NCBI RefSeq assembly: GCF_039523795.1
Contig: NZ_BAAAFZ010000071.1
Location: forward strand, 1 to 51,401
Origin: Craurococcus roseus
GTDB lineage: Bacteria; Pseudomonadota; Alphaproteobacteria; Acetobacterales; Acetobacteraceae
Length of the DNA stretch: 51,401 bases
Direction: 5' to 3'
Of the stretch, positions 1 through 7,262 are shown in pieces. The notes below the pieces were generated by a model. The model was not told where the DNA came from. It did not search any database and saw only the letters and a program-made list of their open reading frames with translations. The position numbers were made by a program, and so were the translations under genes. Numbering within the stretch: position 1 is the first letter of the stretch; each line of letters starts with the position of its first letter.

Positions 1-26
1 GCGCCGCGGGCCGCGGCGCCGGCCTG

Positions 27-857
27 ATGCACGCGGGCGCCGCCGCCGCCGCCGCCGCGCCGACGGGCGGGCAGCCTTGCGGCGAGCCGCCGCCCGCCCT
101 CGGCGTCGTCGAAGCGGACGCGGATTTCGCCGCCGGCCTCCGCGCCTCCTTCGGGGAACTCGGGTTTCCCTGCGAAGCGCACCGGACGGTCGACGCCCTG
201 GTGGAGGGGTGGGCCGGCATGCCTTCCCCGCGGCTCGTGCTGCTCGGCGGAGGAGACCCGGCCGCCCCGCTCTCGGCGCTGCGACGGCTCCGCGACGCGT
301 CCCGCGTGCCCTGCATCCTCCTTGTCGGCGGATTGGACGAGGCCATCGGCGCCCTGGCGCGGAACGCCGGCGCCGATGACGCCGCGGATCGCGCGGCGCC
401 CTTCGCGGCCATCCTGGCCCGCGTCCGCGCCGTGCTGCGCCGGGCCGAGTGGGGGACTGCCGACGCCATGGCGGCGCCGCCGGAAGCGGCGCTCGACGGC
501 TGGCGCCTCCTGCCGGACCGCCGGCAGCTCCTCCTCCCCGACGGGCGGGAATGTCCGTTGACCACCGCCGAGTTCGACCTGGTGCGGGTGCTGGTGGAGC
601 GCCGCGGCCGCGCGGTGTCGCGCGACGCCATCGCGCGCAGCGTCTTCGGCCGGCCCTTCCGGCCGGACGACCGCACCGTGGACAACCTCGTGCTCCGGTT
701 GCGGCGCAAGCTCGAAGCCGCCGATCCGCGGGCGATCAAGACGGTGCGTGGCGCGGGCTACATGTTCGCGGGCTTCGGCGCCGCCGCTGCTGGGGCTGGC
801 GGTCGGGCGGGCAGGTCCGCCGCCACGCCGGCGCATCCGCCGCAGCTTGGTCCCTGA
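27..857 (+). CDS. OmpR-family response regulator with degenerate receiver domain
   Basis: DNA-binding transcriptional regulator, 276 aa. The C-terminal half (about residues 150-250) is a classic OmpR/PhoB winged helix: LTTAEFDLVRVL, a DRTVDNLVLRLRRKLE recognition helix, then IKTVRGAGYMF. The N-terminal half (about 24-140) looks like a receiver fold, but the phospho-acceptor position usually read as LLDL is LLGGGDP here, and the conserved lysine before the final Pro-Phe is also missing (ADRAAPF). It is therefore probably regulated without phosphorylation. An alanine-rich leader precedes the receiver and a Gly/Ala/Pro-rich tail follows the winged helix. It converges on tctA; TctD, an OmpR-type regulator, controls tricarboxylate transport in enterobacteria, so regulation of tctAB is possible but is inference. 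No histidine kinase is visible. The start could be further upstream, as the window begins only 26 bases before it. Confidence 0.85.
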   Translation: MHAGAAAAAAAPTGGQPCGEPPPALGVVEADADFAAGLRASFGELGFPCEAHRTVDALVEGWAGMPSPRLVLLGGGDPAAPLSALRRLRDASRVPCILLVGGLDEAIGALARNAGADDAADRAAPFAAILARVRAVLRRAEWGTADAMAAPPEAALDGWRLLPDRRQLLLPDGRECPLTTAEFDLVRVLVERRGRAVSRDAIARSVFGRPFRPDDRTVDNLVLRLRRKLEAADPRAIKTVRGAGYMFAGFGAAAAGAGGRAGRSAATPAHPPQLGP

Positions 858-928
858 CCGCAGCCCCACCCGCCATTCCACTGGGAGCCGTCCGGGAGAG
901 GGGGCGGCCGAGGCCGCAGTGTCGGAGC

Positions 929-970
929 CGGAAAAAAGAAAGCCGCCCCGGCGGCTGAACCGGGGCGGCT
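929..970 (-). terminator. Rho-independent terminator of tctA
   Basis: A perfect 11-bp inverted repeat (AGCCGCCCCGG, 941-951, with CCGGGGCGGCT, 960-970) encloses an 8-nt loop. Read on the minus strand, the stem is followed by a U-rich tract (complement of 931-940, GAAAAAAGAA). It lies about 30 bp beyond the tctA stop, so it terminates the tctBA transcript. On the plus strand no T-run follows, so it is a weaker stop for the convergent regulator. Confidence 0.9.
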
Positions 971-1000
971 CTCGAGGGCGCGCGCGGGGCTTGCCGGCGG

Positions 1001-2506
1001 TCAGCCCGCCATGGCCTGCTCCTTGCCCTTGCGCAGGTTGGGCAGCAGCATCGCCCCCAAGGCGATCGCCCCGATCGCCAGCATGGTGGCGCTGATCGGC
1101 CGTTGGAGGAACACCATCGGGTCGCCGCGCGACAGCAGCATGGCGCGCCGCAGGTGCTCCTCCATCATCGGGCCGAGCACGAAGCCGATCAGCAGCGGCG
1201 CCGGCTCCATCCGCAGCTTGTTGAACATGTAGCCGAGCACCGCGAAGATCGCCGTCGAGTACACGTCGAAAACGTTGTTGTTCACGCTGTAGGCGCCGAT
1301 GCAGCAGAACACCAGGATGGCCGGGTACAGGAACTTGTAGGGCACTTGGAGCAGCTTCACCCACATGCCGATCATCGGCAGGTTGATGACCAGCAGCATC
1401 AGGTTGCCGATCCACATCGAGCAGATCAGGCCCCAGAACAGCTCGGGTTGCGCCTCCACCATGCGCGGCCCCGGCTGGATGCCCTGGATGATGAGCGCGC
1501 CGACCATCAGCGCCATCACCGCGTTGGCCGGGATGCCCAGCGTCAGCAACGGGATGAAGGAGGTCTGCGCCGCGGCGTTGTTGGCCGCTTCCGGCCCCGC
1601 CACGCCTTCGATGGCGCCCTGGCCGAACATGTGCCGGCCCTTCGAGACCTTGCGCTCCATCATGTAGGCGCCGAAGGCGGCGAGCGAGGCGCCGCCGCCC
1701 GGCAGGATGCCGAGCACGGAGCCGAGCGCGGTGCCGCGCAGCACGGACGGCGCCGCGCGCTTCCACTCCTCCTTCGTGAGGAAGAGGCTCTCGACCTTGG
1801 TCTTGAGGACCTCGCGCGCCTCCGGCCGCTCCAGGTTCAAGATGATCTCGGCGATGCCGAAGACGCCCATCGCCAGGGCGACGAAGCTGATGCCGTCCGA
1901 CAGCTCCGGGATGCCGAAGGTGAAGCGCTGCTGGCCGGTCTGCACGTCCGTGCCCACCAGGCCGAGCGCCACGCCAAGCACCACCATCGCCACCGACTTG
2001 AGCACCGAGCCCTGGGCGAGCACCGCCGAGATGATCAGGCCGAGCAGCATGAGCGAGAAGTAGTCGGCCGGGCCGAAGCTCAGCGCCACCTGCGTCAGCA
2101 GCGGGCCGGAGGCGGCGACGAGGACCGTGGCGACCGAGCCGGCGAAGAAAGACCCGATGGCCGAGGTGGCCAGCGCCGCGCCGGCGCGGCCGTTCCGTGC
2201 CATCTTGTAGCCTTCGAGCGTGGTGACGACCGAGGAGATCTCGCCCGGCAGGTTGAGCAGGATGGCGGTGGTGGAGCCGCCGTACTGCGCGCCGTAGTAG
2301 ATGCCGGCCAGCATGATGATGGCCGTCGTCGCCTCCTGGCCGAAGGTGATCGGCAGCAGGAGCGAGATGGTCGCCACCGGCCCGATGCCCGGCAGCACGC
2401 CGATGGCCGTGCCGATCAGCGCGCCGATCAGCGCGAAGGCCAGGTTCTTGAAGCTCAACGCGACGCCGAAGCCGAGCGCCAGGTTCTCGAGGAAGGATGT
2501 TTCCAT
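1001..2506 (-). CDS. tctA: Tripartite tricarboxylate transporter, large permease TctA
   Basis: Large membrane subunit of a tripartite tricarboxylate (TTT) transporter, 501 aa, the usual family length. It is hydrophobic throughout with about 11-12 predicted membrane segments. It carries the TctA hallmarks: GVLPGIGPVATISLLLP near residue 38, GILPGGGASLAAFGAYM near 265, and GPEAANNAAAQTSFIPLLTL near 305. These glycine-rich repeats come from the two internally duplicated halves. Known family role: proton- or sodium-driven uptake of carboxylates delivered by a periplasmic TctC protein. It lies 44 bp downstream of tctB and ends at a strong terminator. No tctC is visible; in related bacteria many orphan TctC proteins are encoded elsewhere. 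The substrate cannot be read from the sequence. Confidence 0.97.
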   Translation of the reverse strand: METSFLENLALGFGVALSFKNLAFALIGALIGTAIGVLPGIGPVATISLLLPITFGQEATTAIIMLAGIYYGAQYGGSTTAILLNLPGEISSVVTTLEGYKMARNGRAGAALATSAIGSFFAGSVATVLVAASGPLLTQVALSFGPADYFSLMLLGLIISAVLAQGSVLKSVAMVVLGVALGLVGTDVQTGQQRFTFGIPELSDGISFVALAMGVFGIAEIILNLERPEAREVLKTKVESLFLTKEEWKRAAPSVLRGTALGSVLGILPGGGASLAAFGAYMMERKVSKGRHMFGQGAIEGVAGPEAANNAAAQTSFIPLLTLGIPANAVMALMVGALIIQGIQPGPRMVEAQPELFWGLICSMWIGNLMLLVINLPMIGMWVKLLQVPYKFLYPAILVFCCIGAYSVNNNVFDVYSTAIFAVLGYMFNKLRMEPAPLLIGFVLGPMMEEHLRRAMLLSRGDPMVFLQRPISATMLAIGAIALGAMLLPNLRKGKEQAMAG

Positions 2507-2550
2507 GGTCCGTCAGGTCCCTTTGCGCGCGCCCGAAGGGGCCCTTCCCG

Positions 2551-3177
2551 TCAGAACTGCGGCCACACGTTCACGCGGATGTCGAGCTGCTTGATGAACA
2601 CCCACCAGCACAGCGCGAGCAGGAAAACCGTGAGGCCGAGGACGCCCACCGGCCGCCTCCGGTGCTCCGGCTCGGCGGCCGCGGCGATGAAGATCGTCGC
2701 CACCAGCGCGACCATCAGCCCGAAGCCGTCCAGCAGGAGGCAGAAGGCGCACATGGCGCCGCATATGCACCCGATGAGCCGCCACCCGATGGATACGCAG
2801 AGCAGGGAGAAGCCGGCGAGCAGGCCCAGGCCGAGGGCGACGTAGTTGTTCGAGAAGGCGGGGTTCAGCGCGGGCGCGACGTAGCCCACGGCGAGGCCGA
2901 CCGCGACGGCCAACGCCAGCACGCCGGTCTCGACGCCCGTCCACCGTTGCAGCGGGTCGGGTCCTTCGAAAAGGCCGACGGCCAGGGTCAGCGCGCCTAG
3001 GCCCATCAAGCCCCACAGCACCAGCATGGGCATGTAGCCCGGCCCCATGCGCCGGGCCGTGCCGATCGCGTGCTGCTCCAGCCCGATGCCGAGGAAACCG
3101 CCGTTGAGGTAGAGGCCCGCAAAGGCGACGAGGATGAAGAACAGCCCCGAGACGACGTCCTTCTCATTGATTTTCAT
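2551..3177 (-). CDS. tctB: Tripartite tricarboxylate transporter, small subunit TctB
   Basis: Small membrane subunit of the TTT transporter, 208 aa. The start MKINEKDVVSGLFFILVAFA opens straight into the first of about four to five membrane segments, as usual in TctB; the upstream in-frame extension is low-complexity and was rejected. The GTARRMGPGYMPMLVLWGL motif near residue 40 is characteristic of the family (the G-pR-xGPg-fP pattern). It precedes tctA with a 44-bp gap holding a 13-bp palindrome (2535-2547, GAAGGGGCCCTTC) just after the tctB stop, which might influence relative expression. It is divergent from the M20 amidohydrolase across a 413-bp intergenic region. Confidence 0.93.
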   Translation of the reverse strand: MKINEKDVVSGLFFILVAFAGLYLNGGFLGIGLEQHAIGTARRMGPGYMPMLVLWGLMGLGALTLAVGLFEGPDPLQRWTGVETGVLALAVAVGLAVGYVAPALNPAFSNNYVALGLGLLAGFSLLCVSIGWRLIGCICGAMCAFCLLLDGFGLMVALVATIFIAAAAEPEHRRRPVGVLGLTVFLLALCWWVFIKQLDIRVNVWPQF

Positions 3178-3590
3178 GCAGCGGCCCTTTCCGGCTCCGT
3201 CGCGCCGCGCGCGGCACCCGCGGCGCGCTTCACGAAATCCTCCAACCGACGGGCGCGCCAGACGCCCGCACCAGAAGCCCCCGGCGCTCCGCGCCGGAGC
3301 GGACGGACACCGTGCGCGCCTCCGGCGGAAGCGTGCCAGCCCGCCCGCCGGGCTCGGCGAAGCGGTCGCGCGCAGCGACAGAACGGGAAACGACCGCCAC
3401 AGGCGCCGTCGGTGCGGCGCGGCGAGACAAGCCCCCGGACATCTCCCTCCCCGTTTTTCGGGTCTTCCGGCCGTATGGCACGGGGACTCGGCGCCTAGCA
3501 AGCCGGCCTCGGAACGTGGCGCCGCCGGGCGCTTGCCAGCCCCGCGCCCGCCCGCGATCCTCGCCGCACCACGGCGGCGCGAGGTCGGGA
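3178..3590. other. Divergent intergenic region between tctB and M20 amidohydrolase
   Basis: This 413-bp stretch has no convincing gene: open frames through it encode Arg/Pro/Ala-rich shadow peptides. It must hold the promoters of both divergent units, but I see no clear -35/-10 pair. A compact 7-bp hairpin (CCGGCGC, 3281-3287; GCGCCGG, 3291-3297; 3-nt loop) lies about 100 nt upstream of the tctB start, in what would be its leader. A small Shine-Dalgarno (GAGG, about 3581) precedes the M20 start. Confidence 0.6.
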
Positions 3591-4781
3591 ATGTCGGGAC
3601 ACTTGCTGGCGAACGACCCGGCGGAGCGCATCCGGGACGCCGCGGCGGCGCTGGAGCCGGGGTTGGCGGCGCTGCGACGCGACATCCACGCCCACCCCGA
3701 ATTGGGCTTCGAGGAGACGCGCACCGCGGGCATCGTCGCGGCCGAACTCGCGCGCCTAGGCGTCCCGCACCGCACCGGCCTCGGCCGCACCGGCGTGGTC
3801 GGCACCATCGAGGGCGGCAGGCCCGGGCCGACGCTCGCCATCCGCGCCGACATGGACGCGCTGCCCATCCAGGAGGAGACCGGGTTGCCCTTCGCCTCCA
3901 CGGTGGCGGGCAAGATGCACGCCTGCGGGCACGACATCCACACGGCCACCTTGCTCGGCGTCGCCGCGGTGCTGAAGGATCTGGCGCCGCGCCTCGCCGG
4001 CCGCGTCGCGCTGGTGTTCCAGCCGGCGGAGGAGCTGCTGGAAGGCGCGGCGGCGATGATCGCGGACGGCGCCGCGGAGGGCTTCGACCTCGCGCTCGCC
4101 TTCCACAACCAACCGGACATGCCGGTGGGGAGCTTCGGCTGGGTGCGCGGCGCGAACCTCGCCGCCGCCGACCGCTTCGACCTGGTGGTGCGCGGCCGGT
4201 CCGGCCACGCGGCGCACCCGCACGCCTCCGTGGACCCGATCGTCGCCGCGGCGGCCTTCGTGTCCCAGGCGCAGACGGTGGTGAGCCGGGAGATCAAGCC
4301 GCTGCACCCCGCGGTGGTGACGATCGGCCAGTTCCAGGGCGGCACCACGCACAACATCATCCCCGAGCGCGTCCATCTGAAGGGCACGGTCCGCACCTTG
4401 CACGAGGAGGCGCGCGGCACGGCGGAGGCGGCGCTGCGCCGCTTGGTGGCGGGCTTGGAGACGGGGATGCGCGTGTCCTGCGCCCTGGACTACCGCCGCC
4501 TCATCCCGGCGCTGGTCAACGACGACCGCGTGCTCGACCCGCTGGTCGCCAGCGTGCGGCGGCAGTTCGGGGACGGCGCCGTCTCGGAAGGCGAGCCGGT
4601 GATGGGCGCGGAGGACTTCGCCGCCTTCGCCGCCGTGGTGCCCTCCGCGCACCTCCGCATCGGCTCCGGCGCGCCGGGGCGCCACGATCGCCTGCACAAC
4701 GCCGACTACCAGCCGGACGAGCGCTGCATCGGCCTCGGCGTCCAGGCGCTGTGCCGCGCCGCGCTGGACATGCTGGCTTGA
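3591..4781 (+). CDS. M20 family amidohydrolase (zinc amidase/carboxypeptidase)
   Basis: Cytoplasmic metal-dependent amidohydrolase of the M20 (M20D, hippurate hydrolase/IAA-amino-acid hydrolase-like) family, 396 aa, the normal length. Visible motifs: HPELGFEE (about 35-42), RADMDALPIQEETG (about 85), the metal-ligand HACGHD (about 109), FQPAEE (about 140) and MGAEDFAAF near 340. The family removes N-acyl or amide groups from amino acid conjugates. The start was placed at the ATG after GAGGTCGGGA; an in-frame upstream extension to 3312 is Arg-rich and unlike the family. It is translationally coupled to the next gene through a TTGA overlap. Its place beside tctAB and a creatininase-like amidase suggests breakdown of an imported amide, which is inference. 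Confidence 0.93.
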   Translation: MSGHLLANDPAERIRDAAAALEPGLAALRRDIHAHPELGFEETRTAGIVAAELARLGVPHRTGLGRTGVVGTIEGGRPGPTLAIRADMDALPIQEETGLPFASTVAGKMHACGHDIHTATLLGVAAVLKDLAPRLAGRVALVFQPAEELLEGAAAMIADGAAEGFDLALAFHNQPDMPVGSFGWVRGANLAAADRFDLVVRGRSGHAAHPHASVDPIVAAAAFVSQAQTVVSREIKPLHPAVVTIGQFQGGTTHNIIPERVHLKGTVRTLHEEARGTAEAALRRLVAGLETGMRVSCALDYRRLIPALVNDDRVLDPLVASVRRQFGDGAVSEGEPVMGAEDFAAFAAVVPSAHLRIGSGAPGRHDRLHNADYQPDERCIGLGVQALCRAALDMLA

Positions 4782-5676
4782 GCCACCGCGTCGCCGAGCT
4801 GACGGCGCCCGAGGCGGCGGAGCGCTTGGCGGCCGGCGCCTGCGCCATCCTGCCGATGGGCAGTCTGGAAACGCACGGGCCGCACGCGCCGATGGGCGAT
4901 TACCTGCTCGCCGACGCGCTGTGCGTCATGATGGCCGAGCGCGCGGCCGGGCTGGGCGCCGACGCCCTGGCGCTGCCGCCCGTGCCCTTCGGCGGCGAGG
5001 ACTTCTTCAACGCCGTGCCGGGCGCCGTCTCGCTGCCCCTGCCGCTGGTCCAGGCCGTCGTGGAGGAAACGGCGGAGGCCCTGCTCCGCAACGGCGCGCG
5101 GCGCATCCTCGTCGTCAACGGCCACGGCGGNNNNNNNNNNNNNNNNNNNNNNNNNNNNNNNNNNNNNNNNNNNNNNNNNNNNNNNNNNNNNNNNNNNNNN
5201 NNNNNNNCGCCGGCGGCCTCGCCGGGGGCGATGCGCTGCGGCAGGAGGTGGCGTTGGAAGCGGCCGCGCGGGCGCTGCGCCGCCGGCGCGGCGTCGTGGT
5301 GCCGGCCTTGCACCTCTGGCGCGCCGCCGCCGCCTTCCACGCCGGCCTCGGCGGGGACACTGCCAGCCTCGGGCACGGCGGCGACCCCGTGTGGTCGGTG
5401 GCGCTCCACCTGCGCCCGGACCTCTGCCGCCCGGAGCGCGCCCGGCCGACCGAACGCGCTCGGTCCGTCCTCGGCCTGCCCATATCCGGCTTCGGCCAGG
5501 TGCGGTGCGGCGGCGCGGAGTTCGCCGTGCCGACGGACGTGGAGGAGGCCGCCCCCGGCGGCGTTTCCGCGGCCGACCCGCGCGGCGGCGGCGCCGAGCA
5601 CGGCGCGCGCCTCGTCGAAGAACTGGTCGCGGCCGGCGCGGCCATGCTGGTCCACCTGCGGGAGAACGTCGCGTGA
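4778..5676 (+). CDS. Creatininase-family amidase, interrupted by an N gap
   Basis: Creatininase/formamide-amidase family metalloenzyme of about 250-300 aa. The N-terminal part has the metal-binding GSLETHGPHAPMGDYLLAD and ends in the family signature VVNGHGG right at the gap. After the gap, GHGGDPVWSVALHLRPDL matches the family's second metal region. The frame before the gap (codons starting at 4778) and after it (ending at 5676) differ by one base, so 77 Ns is not the true gap length; the real gap should be a multiple of three, or there is an error beside it. The start is TTG inside TTGA, overlapping the M20 stop; the coding pattern begins directly with SHRVAELTAPEAAERL. The family hydrolyses cyclic or linear amides; the substrate is unknown. 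Its stop overlaps the next gene's GTG. Confidence 0.88.
5131..5207. other. Assembly gap (77 Ns)
   Basis: Unresolved bases inside the creatininase-family gene, straight after the conserved Asn-Gly-His-Gly-Gly motif. Flanking sequence is of extreme GC. The coding frames on the two sides do not match across 77 bases, so the length is an estimate or placeholder. Confidence 0.99.
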
Positions 5677-6671
5677 AGGTCTGCGTCTACGGCGCCGGCG
5701 CCATCGGTGGCTACCTGGCGGGACGGCTGGCGAAGGGCGGCGCCGAGTTGTCCGTGGTGGCCCGCGGCCCGCACCTGGACGCTATCCGGGCGGAGGGCCT
5801 CACCGTGCGGACGGCGGAGGGCGCGCTGCACAGCCGCCCCGCCGCCTCCGACCGGCCCGCCGACCTCGGCCCGCAGGACGCCGTCGTGGTCTGCACCAAG
5901 GTCCCGGCGCTCCCGGACGTGGCGGAGGGCATAGGCCCGCTGCTCGGCCCGGGCACCGCCGTCGCCTTCGTGACCAACGGCATCCCCTGGTGGTACTTCG
6001 ACCGCCACGGCGGCGAAGCCGAAGGCACGCGCCTGCCGGAACTCGATCCGGGCGACAACATCCGCCGCGCCGTCGGCGTCGAACGGACCCTGGGCGGCGT
6101 GGTCTACGCCGCGTGTTCGGTCGCGTCGCCCGGCGTGGTCGAGGTGTCCAGCCGAACCACCAAGCTGATCCTCGGCGAGCCGGACGGCGAACGCAGCCCC
6201 CGCGCGGTCGCCCTCGCCACCGCCTTCAAGGCCGGCAGCCTCCCGTGCAGCGTCAGCCCGGACATCCGCAGCGAGGTCTGGGGCAAGCTGCTCAACAACC
6301 TGGCGAACGGCCCGCTCTGCCTCCTGACCCGGCGCAACATCCGCGACACCTTCGCCGACCCGGTGGTGAACGAGGCGGCCTTGCGGGCGGTGGAAGAGGG
6401 GCTGGCGATCGCCCGCGCGATGGGCCGGCAGGTGTCTTCCACCGCGCAGGAGCGCATTGCCCTGTCGGCGCAGATCCCGCACAAGCCCTCCATCCTCCAG
6501 GACCTCGAACTCGGCCGCCCAATGGAGATCGACGCCCTCTTCACCGTGCCGCTCCGCTTGGCGCGGGGGCGGGGCGTGCCGACGCCGACGCTCTCGCTCC
6601 TGGTGGCTCTGGCGACGCAGGCGGCCGAGGCGGCGGGGCTGTACCGGCGGGGCGGGCCAGGAATCGCTTGA
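5673..6671 (+). CDS. Ketopantoate reductase family oxidoreductase (ApbA/PanE-like)
   Basis: NADPH-dependent 2-keto acid reductase-like protein, 332 aa. It starts with a Rossmann fold (VYGAGAIGGYLAGRLAKGG, residues 4-22). The C-terminal domain has the family catalytic signature: EVWGKLLNNLANGPLCLL, whose lysine is the expected catalytic residue, and SILQDLELGRPMEIDAL near residue 275. The GTG start lies in a GTGA overlap with the creatininase-family stop. True PanE makes pantoate for CoA synthesis, but proteins of this family in catabolic operons often reduce other 2-keto acids. The coupling with two amidases supports a catabolic role here, so no panE symbol is given. It is the last gene of this plus-strand unit. 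Confidence 0.92.
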   Translation: MKVCVYGAGAIGGYLAGRLAKGGAELSVVARGPHLDAIRAEGLTVRTAEGALHSRPAASDRPADLGPQDAVVVCTKVPALPDVAEGIGPLLGPGTAVAFVTNGIPWWYFDRHGGEAEGTRLPELDPGDNIRRAVGVERTLGGVVYAACSVASPGVVEVSSRTTKLILGEPDGERSPRAVALATAFKAGSLPCSVSPDIRSEVWGKLLNNLANGPLCLLTRRNIRDTFADPVVNEAALRAVEEGLAIARAMGRQVSSTAQERIALSAQIPHKPSILQDLELGRPMEIDALFTVPLRLARGRGVPTPTLSLLVALATQAAEAAGLYRRGGPGIA

Positions 6672-6689
6672 CGACAGAGCGCCGGATTA

Positions 6690-6718
6690 GGAATATTGTC
6701 CGGGTAAACTCCTGGACC
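6690..6718 (+). repeat. Dispersed 29-bp repeat, copy A
   Basis: The stretch begins GGAATATTGTCCGG and ends CTGGACC. It matches 27104-27132 in 25 of 29 positions, and weaker similarity continues about 12 bp further. Both copies lie in intergenic DNA, both on the plus strand. Copy A starts the low-GC segment that carries the small membrane gene at 6928. Confidence 0.6.
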
Positions 6719-6891
6719 CGTGCCCGCCGCGCCGCTGGCGCCGCACCCCTTTCGTCCGGAAAGCGCCGGCGGACCCATGGTAGCCCACGACGTACAGCGC
6801 GCCGTCCCGTTGCCGCTCAGACGAGAGGCTTGCAACAGCGCTTGAAGAGGTCCGGAGCCAAGTCGTCGGCGCCGGTCGATGGCGCAAAAAG

Positions 6892-6926
6892 GCCCTTCAA
6901 CGAAACAAAATTTTGGTATGAAGGGC
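6892..6926 (+). promoter_or_regulatory. Inverted repeat covering the ribosome-binding site of the small membrane gene
   Basis: GCCCTTC (6892-6898) pairs exactly with GAAGGGC (6920-6926), extendable by a G-U pair. The 21-nt loop holds the palindrome AAAATTTT (6907-6914). The right arm contains the only purine-rich ribosome-binding sequence before the ATG at 6928, so an RNA hairpin would hide it. Alternatively it is a protein operator. Confidence 0.4.
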
Positions 6927-6927
6927 T

Positions 6928-7197
6928 ATGCCGATCCGTACCGCTGCGCTGCTTGTATGCTTCGTTGCCGCCTTGGTTCTGGCCCGTTCGCTGGGGTACA
7001 AGACGCTGGCCTCGTTGCTTCCGTTCTGCTTTCTGGGCGGCATGTCTGCATGGACCTTATGGAAGCACTATCGGTGGGGAGAGCCTCAAAAAGCGGTCAA
7101 GCAACACAAATTTCTTATTGCAATGTCAATGATCGCAGTGTTCGTTCTGTTTTATATTGATGACATTCTCGATTTGATTGAAGGCAAGTACGATTAA
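6928..7197 (+). CDS. Small membrane protein of unknown function
   Basis: An 89-aa protein with three likely membrane segments: residues about 3-22 (RTAALLVCFVAALVLA), 26-45 (TLASLLPFCFLGGMSAWTLW) and 60-80 (KFLIAMSMIAVFVLFYIDDI), separated by a charged loop rich in Lys/His. I do not recognise the family. Codon use in the last 40 codons is A/T-rich (AAA, TTT, ATT), unlike every neighbour, which suggests recent acquisition. The ATG follows GAAGGG by only two bases; an ATG at 6918 is in another frame and gives a poor protein. The hydrophobic pattern in this frame is the main reason to believe it. Confidence 0.6.
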   Translation: MPIRTAALLVCFVAALVLARSLGYKTLASLLPFCFLGGMSAWTLWKHYRWGEPQKAVKQHKFLIAMSMIAVFVLFYIDDILDLIEGKYD

Positions 7198-7262
7198 ATA
7201 TTCCAGTGAGGCGGTAAGATGGTAAAGAAGTAGACGGGCCGGAGCGCTCGGTCCGCGCCTCC

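Larger units (their letters stand above)
6690..7204. mobile_element. Candidate small non-autonomous element or remnant with 8-bp inverted ends
   Basis: This 515-bp segment opens with GGAATATT (6690-6697) and closes with AATATTCC (7197-7204), an exact 8-bp inverted pair made of A/T-rich letters rare in this genome. Its right half is clearly lower in GC than all neighbours, and its left end recurs at 27104. It holds one small membrane protein gene and no transposase. No clear target-site duplication is visible. It could also be a chance pairing around an acquired gene. Confidence 0.3.

Noticed and set aside
1103..2845. Plus-strand open frame opposite tctA and tctB
   Set aside because: The product is His/Arg/Gln/Glu-rich antisense of transporter genes with clear membrane-protein signatures.
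3312..3590. N-terminal extension of the M20 amidohydrolase
   Set aside because: It adds 93 Arg/Pro-rich residues not seen in the family; the ATG at 3591 has a ribosome-binding site and gives the normal length.
3134..7132. Plus-strand open frame spanning the N gap and five loci
   Set aside because: Only its 4778-5130 part is real (creatininase family); the rest is shadow of the M20 and reductase genes.
6879..7160. Alternative frame over the small membrane gene
   Set aside because: It gives a Cys/Ser/Arg mix with no hydrophobic pattern, while the frame at 6928 gives three clean membrane spans.
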